A stretch of DNA of 5,312 nucleotides from Candidatus Alistipes excrementipullorum (GTDB taxonomy: Bacteria > Bacteroidota > Bacteroidia > Bacteroidales > Rikenellaceae), in assembly GCA_019113665.1 (NCBI GenBank), contig DXGW01000189.1:1-5312 (forward strand). The letters are read 5' to 3'. The notes beneath the pieces were generated by a model, which searched no databases, was not told the origin of the DNA, and saw nothing but the letters and a program-made list of their open reading frames with translations. Of this stretch, positions 1 through 5,312 are shown one piece after another (positions within the stretch are counted from its first letter, which is position 1; every line of letters starts with the position of its first letter). The translations under genes were made by a program, and so were the position numbers.

Positions 1-2571
1 TTCTATTTCTGGGGCGACATGCTCCTGGCTGATTTCGATACGGTCGACAAGTATATGATAGATGCCGACAGGCTCTTCCGGAATGTGGCGGACATCAAGG
101 AGATTGAAGCCGACATTTCATATCTGACACCCGAACAGCTCAGGATCGTGTCATTCTGGAAGAACTTCACGGACGGGTCTGAACTGTCGGCCGAGAAACG
201 CAGGTTCCTCGACCTGTGGCGCAGCCTTGCTCCCATATATCACGAATTCGGCGATAGGCTGTCGGAACTCGGCATTGCCTATTCCGGCCGCATGTACCGT
301 ACGGCCGTCGACCGTATTGCCGACGGGACGGCCTGCCCGAAACGGAAGAGGCATTATGTGATTGCCGGGTTCAATGCCTTGTCGTCATGCGAGAAACGCC
401 TGTTCAAGTATCTGGCCTCGGTGGCCGATGTCGATTTTTACTGGGATTACGACTCCTATTATGTCAACGGGACGGAACAGGAGGCCGGCATGTTCGTGAG
501 GGAGAATCTGAAGATGTTCCCTCCGCGGGACGTCGTGTCGCATGACCATTTCTGCAACATATCCGATATTTCTGCCGTGTCGGCTGCGTCGAACGTACTG
601 CAGTGCAAGTATGTGGCGTCGGTCCTGGAGGAACTCTCGGCCGCGGGGCCTCTTGACAAGGAGACGGCGATAGTCCTGACAGACGAGAACCTGCTTGAAC
701 CGTTGTTGCACTCACTGCCGGCGAGTGTGGGCAAGGTCAATGTCACGATGGGATATCCGCTGAAGTCTACGCTGGCATATTCGCTTGTCGAACTGCTTGT
801 CGAACTGCAGAAACACAAACGTACCGACCGTAAAAGCGGGGCTCTCTATTTTTACCATTCGGACGTGGTTGGTCTGTTGTCGCACCCGTACGTTGCCGAT
901 GCCGACCCTGTGAAGATAACCGGCCTGCTGGAGACGGTGCGCAAAAACCGCAAGGTGGCGGTGGCTGCCGATATCCTGTCCGACGGCGCTCTGCTGTCGA
1001 AACTCTTCCGGCCGGCCGACAGCTGGGAAAACCTTTCGGACTATCTGCTTGAAGCGGTGGAGGCGATAGCCCTTGTGCCTTACGACAAGTCGGACGCGTC
1101 ACGTCGTACGGAGTATCTCGCCGTAGTGGCCGAGAATGTGGCCAAATTACGCAACTCGCTCAATGATTGCGATATTGACGTTACACTGCCCGTGTATGTA
1201 TCGCTGTTGCGCAGGCATATGCAGACGGTCCGCATTCCGTTCGAGGGCGAACCGCTCGAAGGTGTGCAGGTAATGGGAATACTCGAAACGCGCAACCTCG
1301 ATTTCCGCAATGTGATTCTGTTGTCGATGAACGATGACAATTTCCCCGGGAATCACGTGGCGCAATCATCGTTCGTGCCATACAACCTGCGATTCGCATA
1401 CGGCATGCCGACGCCGGAACATCACGAGGGTGTGTATGCATACTATTTTTACCGCCTGATACAGCGTTGCGAAAAGCTCTGCATGGTCTACTGCTCGCAT
1501 GCCGACGAGAAAAGTACGGGCGAGCCGAGCCGCTACATACGGCAGCTTGAATATGAAACAGGTTTCGATATCAGGCATGTGGAGGTGGGCGTCGATGTCT
1601 GCCGCCCGGAAAACGCGCCCGTAGTCGTTGAGAAGAGCGGCGTGACGCTCGATGCCATGAACCGCTATCTGAATCCCGGTGCTTCGGCCAAGTTGTCGCC
1701 TACGGCATTCTCGCTGTATGTAGATTGTCCGCTGAAGTTCTATTTTGCGGCGGTTGCGGGCATACGTCCCGTCGAGGAGATCGAGGATACGGTGGACGAC
1801 CGCATATTGGGAAACATATTCCACTATGCTGCCGAGAAACTGTATGCACCGGTCAGGGGCATGTTCCGCCCGGGGGAGGTCCTGCGCAAGGCGTCAGCTG
1901 ACGACAATATTGCCAGGACCGTGGACGAGGCGATCAACCATGAGTATCTGAACGACGAAACGGCCACGGCCGACGATTATGGCGGCGATCTCATGCTCGT
2001 GCGCAATGTCGTGATGCGTTACCTTCGCAATCTGCTCGAGTATGATGCCGCGCATGATGACTTCACGGTCGACAGCCTTGAAACCGCGGTGGCATACGAT
2101 TTCCCGTTCGAATCAAACGGCCGTAAGATGAATGTCCGCTTCGAGGGGCGTGCGGACCGCATAGACCGTATGGCAGACGGTTCCATGAGGATAATTGACT
2201 ACAAGACCGGAGGCAAGCATCTCGATTACAAAGGTCTCGATTCGCTGTTCAACGGTGCCCCGGGTGACCGGATATCAAATATAGTCAAGACGATGCTCTA
2301 TGCTATGATGCAGTATCACTCCTCTGCCGACGACGTGCGGCCGGCATTGTATTATCTCCGGGCCATGCATGACAGGGACTATTCGCCGCTGCTCGAAGAC
2401 AGGGAACACAAGACGTTGGGTGCGATGTATTCGCAATACATGGAGGAGTTCGAGGCCCTTGTCGCGGAGAAGCTGGCCGAACTCTTCGACACGTCGGTGC
2501 CATTCCGTCAGTGCGACGACGTCAAGGCGTGCCGTTATTGCGACTACAGGAAGATTTGCGGAAGGGAGTAG
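1..2571 (+). CDS. AddB-like PD-(D/E)XK nuclease family protein, 5' end cut by the window
   Basis: This is the C-terminal part of a large DNA-repair protein resembling the AddB subunit of AddAB helicase-nucleases, which resect double-strand breaks. The frame is open from base 1 (FYFWGD precedes the Met at 19), so the true start lies upstream and the ATG at 19 is internal. Residues are numbered from that Met. Residues about 1-550 look like the second half of a degenerate superfamily-1 helicase: TMGYPL at 243-248, and VQVMGILETRNLDF followed by LLSMNDDNFPG at 417-444, which resembles the AddB/RecC core. Residues about 558-850 form the nuclease domain. H602, D713 and the D727-Y728-K729 core of the catalytic site are all present. 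C570 in VDCPLKFYF, with C838, C841 and C847 (C-x2-C-x5-C at the end), matches the four-cysteine iron-sulfur staple known in AddB. An AddA-like partner is expected but not seen here. The Walker A region, if any, is outside the window. The family call is firm; the AddB role is inferred. Confidence 0.88.
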   Translation, partial: FYFWGDMLLADFDTVDKYMIDADRLFRNVADIKEIEADISYLTPEQLRIVSFWKNFTDGSELSAEKRRFLDLWRSLAPIYHEFGDRLSELGIAYSGRMYRTAVDRIADGTACPKRKRHYVIAGFNALSSCEKRLFKYLASVADVDFYWDYDSYYVNGTEQEAGMFVRENLKMFPPRDVVSHDHFCNISDISAVSAASNVLQCKYVASVLEELSAAGPLDKETAIVLTDENLLEPLLHSLPASVGKVNVTMGYPLKSTLAYSLVELLVELQKHKRTDRKSGALYFYHSDVVGLLSHPYVADADPVKITGLLETVRKNRKVAVAADILSDGALLSKLFRPADSWENLSDYLLEAVEAIALVPYDKSDASRRTEYLAVVAENVAKLRNSLNDCDIDVTLPVYVSLLRRHMQTVRIPFEGEPLEGVQVMGILETRNLDFRNVILLSMNDDNFPGNHVAQSSFVPYNLRFAYGMPTPEHHEGVYAYYFYRLIQRCEKLCMVYCSHADEKSTGEPSRYIRQLEYETGFDIRHVEVGVDVCRPENAPVVVEKSGVTLDAMNRYLNPGASAKLSPTAFSLYVDCPLKFYFAAVAGIRPVEEIEDTVDDRILGNIFHYAAEKLYAPVRGMFRPGEVLRKASADDNIARTVDEAINHEYLNDETATADDYGGDLMLVRNVVMRYLRNLLEYDAAHDDFTVDSLETAVAYDFPFESNGRKMNVRFEGRADRIDRMADGSMRIIDYKTGGKHLDYKGLDSLFNGAPGDRISNIVKTMLYAMMQYHSSADDVRPALYYLRAMHDRDYSPLLEDREHKTLGAMYSQYMEEFEALVAEKLAELFDTSVPFRQCDDVKACRYCDYRKICGRE

Positions 2572-2577
2572 CTGCTG

Positions 2578-3135
2578 TTACAGGGTGACCTTGATATATG
2601 GTGCACCGCTGCGTCTTGCCGCTTCGAGACCTGTGGCCGAATCCTCGAATATGAGTGTCTCCTCGGGCTTCACGCCCTCGATCTCCATTACGCGCAGGAA
2701 ACAGTCCGGCGCCGGCTTGGAACGTTCGACCATGTCGCCGGTAACTATGCCGTCGAAACCGTCGGCGATGCCGAGGTGTCTCATCGCATTGGATACGTTG
2801 TCGGCATGTCCGGTAGAGACAACCCATGCCCGTCCTCCCTTGCGCCGGAAGTCGCAGACGAACTCCCATAACGGCCTGTTGAGGCTGACCGTATCGAAAT
2901 GCGAAGGGTAGAGCTCTATTTTGCGCCGGCGTATGCGTTCGATGTCGGCGGGATCGGTAAAGCCTATGTCCCTGAGGAATTCCGGACAGCGTAATCCGAA
3001 ATATTTACGTACGTATGTCTCTTCGTCGAGCGTGTATCCCTCTTCGGCCAGGGCGTCGATGTAGGCGAGTGTATTGGCACGGCGAGTGTCGGCAAGAGTG
3101 CCGTCGAAATCAAGCAGCAGCAGTTTTATCAGCAT
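2578..3135 (-). CDS. HAD-superfamily hydrolase, subfamily IA-like, probable phosphatase
   Basis: A 185-residue soluble HAD hydrolase, probably removing phosphate from a small metabolite through an aspartyl-phosphate intermediate. All four motifs are visible: motif I LDFDGTL with nucleophile D9 and acid/base D11, motif II VVSTGH with T108 (or S107), motif III lysine K140 in RSKPAPD, and motif IV FEDS with E164-D165. Residues about 15-88 form a small helical C1-type cap, as in phosphoglycolate phosphatase or beta-phosphoglucomutase relatives. The start is well placed because motif I must lie close to the N-terminus. The protein is somewhat short: it stops about 20 residues after motif IV, at GAPYIKVTL, where relatives usually carry a further strand and helix. 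It is the last gene of the three-gene minus-strand operon, 9 bp after the second M23 peptidase gene, and its stop faces the nuclease gene's stop across 6 bp. No substrate can be assigned; a link to cell-wall metabolism would rest on context alone. Confidence 0.88.
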   Translation of the reverse strand: MLIKLLLLDFDGTLADTRRANTLAYIDALAEEGYTLDEETYVRKYFGLRCPEFLRDIGFTDPADIERIRRRKIELYPSHFDTVSLNRPLWEFVCDFRRKGGRAWVVSTGHADNVSNAMRHLGIADGFDGIVTGDMVERSKPAPDCFLRVMEIEGVKPEETLIFEDSATGLEAARRSGAPYIKVTL

Positions 3136-3144
3136 GGTGCGGTG

Positions 3145-4095
3145 TCAGTCGAATGATTGCATGCCCGATTGCGATATCTTGATTATCCGCCGGTATTCGT
3201 CGGGCGTGAGTTCCATGAAAAAGTAGTGTATCGGGTCGACCCTCATACCTTCGTATCTGACCTCGTAGTGCAGGTGCGGTGAGAGCGAAAGACCGGAGTT
3301 GCCCGAAAGCGCTATGATGTCGCCGCGGCGTACGCGCTGTCCCTTGCGTACTTTCGACGCCGATAGGTGGCAGTATTGCGTGAGATAGCCGTTGCCGTGG
3401 TCGATGACTATGTTCTGCCCGAATGTGGAGTTGCGCCCCGAAACCTCCTTGACGATGCCGTCGGCCGTGGCGAATACGCTCGAACCCTCGGGTACGGTAT
3501 AGTCTACGCCCTGGTGCGACTGCAGTGTGCGGTAGAAGGGGTGCATCAGTGTGCCGTATCCGGCGGTCAGCAGCGTAAGCTGGCTGTTGATTACGGGTTG
3601 GATCGAGGGTATGTTGTTCAGCCCCTTGCCGCATTTCTCAATCTCGCGGTGCAGCTGTTCGTGCGATTCCTCCAGTACGGCCATCTTTTTCTGCATCTCC
3701 GCCACCTTGGAATCGAGTTGTCGCCGCAGTTGCCGGCTCGACCTGGCCAGAAGTCTCTCGTGCAGGGCCAGCCGTTCGCTTTCGAATTCGGAGTCGAGCT
3801 CATAGGGGGTGGATTCGAACAGTATGTTGAAGACGTTGCGGTCGCGTTCGATGACATTGTCGAGTACCAGCGACAGCGAGTCGTAACGTGCCGACAGACG
3901 GTCATACTCCTTGCGCATCATGTCCGTCGAATGCTTGAGTTCGTACTCGACGGGGGTGTCGAAAAATACGGAGAACCCGATATAGTATATGACGGCAACG
4001 CCCAACCACACGAAAAACTGTGTCGTTATGCGTATGAACCGTTGCTTGCGGGTCTTGTATTTCAGCAGTTTCGCCTTTTTCTCTTCTCTGGTCAT
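3145..4095 (-). CDS. Membrane-anchored M23 (LytM-type) peptidase, second of a tandem pair
   Basis: A 316-residue probable peptidoglycan endopeptidase, zinc-dependent and expected to cut peptide cross-links from the periplasmic face. The N-terminus is very basic (residues 1-22). A single transmembrane segment follows at about 26-45, so a cytoplasmic N-terminus and periplasmic body are likely. Residues about 57-80 and 104-155 are charged and heptad-like, suggesting coiled coil. The M23 domain covers about 175-290 and has a complete active site: H194 and D198 in HQGVD, H243 in YCHLS, and H274 and H276 in PHLHYEV. By family knowledge H194, D198 and H276 bind zinc, while H243 and H274 are catalytic. 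A 26-residue tail follows, beginning YFFMELTPDEYR. It starts 10 bp after the upstream homologue stops and has no Shine-Dalgarno sequence, so it is probably co-transcribed with it. It differs from the upstream gene mainly in its longer coiled-coil region. The cleaved bond and the cellular role are not shown by the sequence. Confidence 0.92.
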   Translation of the reverse strand: MTREEKKAKLLKYKTRKQRFIRITTQFFVWLGVAVIYYIGFSVFFDTPVEYELKHSTDMMRKEYDRLSARYDSLSLVLDNVIERDRNVFNILFESTPYELDSEFESERLALHERLLARSSRQLRRQLDSKVAEMQKKMAVLEESHEQLHREIEKCGKGLNNIPSIQPVINSQLTLLTAGYGTLMHPFYRTLQSHQGVDYTVPEGSSVFATADGIVKEVSGRNSTFGQNIVIDHGNGYLTQYCHLSASKVRKGQRVRRGDIIALSGNSGLSLSPHLHYEVRYEGMRVDPIHYFFMELTPDEYRRIIKISQSGMQSFD

Positions 4096-4105
4096 GCCAT
4101 GTATG

Positions 4106-5071
4106 CTATTCGACCTCGAGGTCGCTGTCCTTGATCTCCTCCATGAGCTTGCGGTATTCGTCCACGGTCATGTTCTTGTTGAAGTAGTTGACCGGATTCA
4201 CCACCTGGCCCATGTGTATGACTTCGTAGTGCAGGTGCGGTCCGGTGCTTCCTCCCGTGGACCCCACTTCCCCTATGATCTGCCCGCGCGTGACCTTCTG
4301 CCCGGGCTCGACGAGTATCTTGCTCAGGTGCGCGTAACGGGTCTTGTATCCGAATTCGTGGTTCAGCAGTATCTGCTTGCCGTAGCCCACGCGCCGTTGT
4401 CCCAAATCGGTCTTTTCGACTACGGCGTCGCCGGAGGCATATACCGGTACGCCGACGTCGCATGCCATGTCGACCCCTTTGTGGAACTTGCGTGTCTTGT
4501 ATATCGGGTGCATTCGCATGCCGAACGAATACAGGGCCTTTAGCTGCAGGCGGTCTATGGGCCAAATGGCGGGAATGGCCGATGATAGGCTCTCCTTGTT
4601 CTTCGCGAGGATCTGCAGTTCGTCGAACGACACCGACTCAAGGTATATCTGTTGGGCGAGTTTGTCCATGGCCTTCCACGTATCGGTCATCACCGTCGAG
4701 TATTCGTCTCCCTGCATGTAGGCATACTTGCTGTCGGGATACGGTTCGGGTACAAGGTGGGTGGTGTCCGACGAGAAAAGAGCACGGTAGACCATGTTGT
4801 CGCGGTGGCGTATTTCGTCGAGTTTGCGCTGGGCGACGCGTATCTTGTTGTTCATGATCGCGTATTTCAGTACCATTTCACGGTTTTCACTGTGTATGCG
4901 GTACATCTTGGGCGTATAGAACAGATACGAGAATGCAAAGTTTACAAGCGATACGAGTATGAACCCTATGAGGATTTTACGCAGCAGCGTGTACATGCGC
5001 AAACGGTATGTTACGGCATCGTTTTCATACGGGGCCGCATTTTGCGCTTTGTCCTTTGCTTTTCGTACCAT
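4106..5071 (-). CDS. Membrane-anchored M23 (LytM-type) peptidase, first of a tandem pair
   Basis: A 321-residue probable cell-wall endopeptidase and the first gene of the minus-strand operon. A basic, hydrophilic N-terminus (1-31) precedes one transmembrane helix at about 32-52. Residues about 53-165 form a helical, charged juxtamembrane region. The M23 domain covers about 178-297 and keeps all key residues: H197 and D201 in FHKGVD, H248 in YAHLS, and H279 and H281 in PHLHYEV. It should therefore be an active enzyme, not a degenerate LytM activator of the EnvC/NlpD kind. The C-terminal tail beginning YFNKNMTVDEYRKL matches the corresponding tail of the next gene. ATG at 5071 is preferred because it follows a good Bacteroidota promoter by a short leader and gives the usual basic cytoplasmic end. 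The nearby upstream ATG at 5087 is out of frame. The gene is divergent from alaS. Typical annotation is M23 family metallopeptidase; no specific gene name is justified. Confidence 0.93.
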   Translation of the reverse strand: MVRKAKDKAQNAAPYENDAVTYRLRMYTLLRKILIGFILVSLVNFAFSYLFYTPKMYRIHSENREMVLKYAIMNNKIRVAQRKLDEIRHRDNMVYRALFSSDTTHLVPEPYPDSKYAYMQGDEYSTVMTDTWKAMDKLAQQIYLESVSFDELQILAKNKESLSSAIPAIWPIDRLQLKALYSFGMRMHPIYKTRKFHKGVDMACDVGVPVYASGDAVVEKTDLGQRRVGYGKQILLNHEFGYKTRYAHLSKILVEPGQKVTRGQIIGEVGSTGGSTGPHLHYEVIHMGQVVNPVNYFNKNMTVDEYRKLMEEIKDSDLEVE

Positions 5072-5099
5072 ACTTGAAAATTACCATGTTTTGGTGATG

Positions 5100-5129
5100 C
5101 AAATTTAGTTAAAATATGTATTTTTGCAA
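5100..5129 (-). promoter_or_regulatory. Probable Bacteroidota sigma-ABfr-type promoter of the M23-M23-HAD operon
   Basis: Read on the minus strand, the -7 box TAAATTTG (5107 down to 5100) is an exact match to the Bacteroidota consensus TAnnTTTG. A TTG (5129 down to 5127) lies 19 bp upstream, which is the expected place for the -33 element. Transcription would begin near 5094, leaving a leader of roughly 20 bases before the ATG at 5071. No Shine-Dalgarno sequence is visible in that leader, which is normal for the phylum. This is a sequence match only; no start site has been mapped. Confidence 0.65.
5119..5126 (+). promoter_or_regulatory. Probable -7 box of the alaS promoter
   Basis: TATTTTTG is an exact TAnnTTTG match and lies 43 bp before the alaS ATG, giving a predicted leader of about 35-38 bases. 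The matching -33 element is poor. The nearest TTTG is at 5090-5093, about 25 bp upstream, longer than the usual 19-21 bp spacing. The promoter may therefore be weak or depend on an activator, or it may only be a chance match in AT-rich DNA. Confidence 0.45.
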
Positions 5130-5169
5130 CCTGATTGGAATAACGGGAAAATTAGCTTTACAAGTATAT

Positions 5170-5312
5170 ATGGAGTCGAATAAAATCAGACAGGCCTTCC
5201 TCGATTTCTTTGCGGGCAAGGGACATACCATCGTGCCGTCGGCACCGATGGTCGTAAAAAACGACCCGACGCTGATGTTCACCAACGCCGGTATGAACCA
5301 GTTCAAGGATAT
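5170..5312 (+). CDS. alaS: Alanyl-tRNA synthetase, N-terminal fragment cut by the window end
   Basis: The first 47 codons of alanyl-tRNA synthetase, the class II enzyme that activates alanine with ATP and attaches it to tRNA-Ala in the cytoplasm. The visible part carries the highly conserved N-terminal signature: an FLDFFAGKGH stretch, then VPSAPMV, then the class II motif 1 region with DPTLMFTNAGMNQFKD. The editing domain and C-Ala domain lie beyond the window, as full-length enzymes are about 870 residues. ATG at 5170 is chosen because family members begin only a few residues before the (R)xxFLxFF segment and no better in-frame ATG lies upstream. A purine-rich GGGAAAA at about 5145-5151 is too distant to be a convincing ribosome binding site. 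The gene is divergent from the M23 operon, from which it is separated by 98 bp. Confidence 0.97.
   Translation, partial: MESNKIRQAFLDFFAGKGHTIVPSAPMVVKNDPTLMFTNAGMNQFKD

Noticed and set aside
19..21. ATG at 19 as the start of the nuclease gene
   Set aside because: The frame is open to base 1 and the upstream residues FYFWGD fit the protein. The remaining 850 residues also begin in the middle of a helicase-like region, so the gene is cut by the window edge.
1366..1824. A 152-codon minus-strand open frame inside the nuclease gene
   Set aside because: It is antisense to a conserved AddB-like region, and its protein is rich in Arg and His with no family resemblance.
3367..4134. A 255-codon plus-strand open frame opposite the second M23 gene
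   Set aside because: It lies fully antisense to a clear M23 gene with an intact active site. Its translation has no recognisable domain, and long open antisense frames are expected in GC-rich coding DNA.
3263..4241. An 18-bp identical direct repeat at 3263-3280 and 4224-4241
   Set aside because: Both copies encode the conserved PHLHYE active-site stretch of the two M23 genes. Homology under selection explains it, and no mobile-element feature surrounds either copy.
3989..5077. Plus-strand open frames opposite the first M23 gene (3989-4543 and 4652-5077)
   Set aside because: They are shadows of the minus-strand gene. They show low-complexity, Val-rich translation with no motif and no promoter.
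5109..5306. A 65-codon minus-strand open frame across the alaS start
   Set aside because: It is antisense to the unmistakable alaS N-terminus and crosses the promoter region, with no recognisable product.

Overview
The window looks like ordinary chromosomal core from a fairly GC-rich member of the Bacteroidales. A Rikenellaceae/Alistipes-like genome is my best guess, inferred from protein style and base composition only. Three things support a Bacteroidota origin: TAnnTTTG-type -7 promoter boxes in the only real intergenic region, the absence of Shine-Dalgarno sequences before the genes, and the resemblance of the alanyl-tRNA synthetase N-terminus to that phylum. I see no insertion sequence, prophage, CRISPR array, tRNA or rRNA.

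Layout. (1) 1-2571, + strand: the C-terminal 856 residues of a large AddB-like protein, with a degenerate helicase part followed by an iron-sulfur PD-(D/E)XK nuclease domain. Its 5' end lies outside the window. (2) 2578-5071, - strand: a compact three-gene operon. In transcription order it holds a membrane-anchored M23/LytM peptidase (4106-5071), a second homologous M23 peptidase (3145-4095) and a small HAD-family hydrolase (2578-3135), with gaps of only 10 and 9 bp. (3) 5072-5169: an AT-rich 98-bp divergent promoter region. (4) 5170-5312, + strand: the first 47 codons of alaS, running off the right edge.

Functionally, the nuclease gene belongs to double-strand-break processing (AddAB/RecBCD type). 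The two M23 proteins look like inner-membrane-anchored cell-wall endopeptidases facing the periplasm, both with complete catalytic residue sets. The HAD protein is a probable small-molecule phosphatase whose substrate cannot be read from the sequence. AlaS charges tRNA-Ala. The nuclease gene and the HAD gene converge with only 6 bp between their stop codons.

I did not find a convincing undescribed system. The most interesting points are the tandem M23 paralogues, which share conserved regions outside the peptidase domain, and the interleaved divergent promoters between the peptidase operon and alaS.
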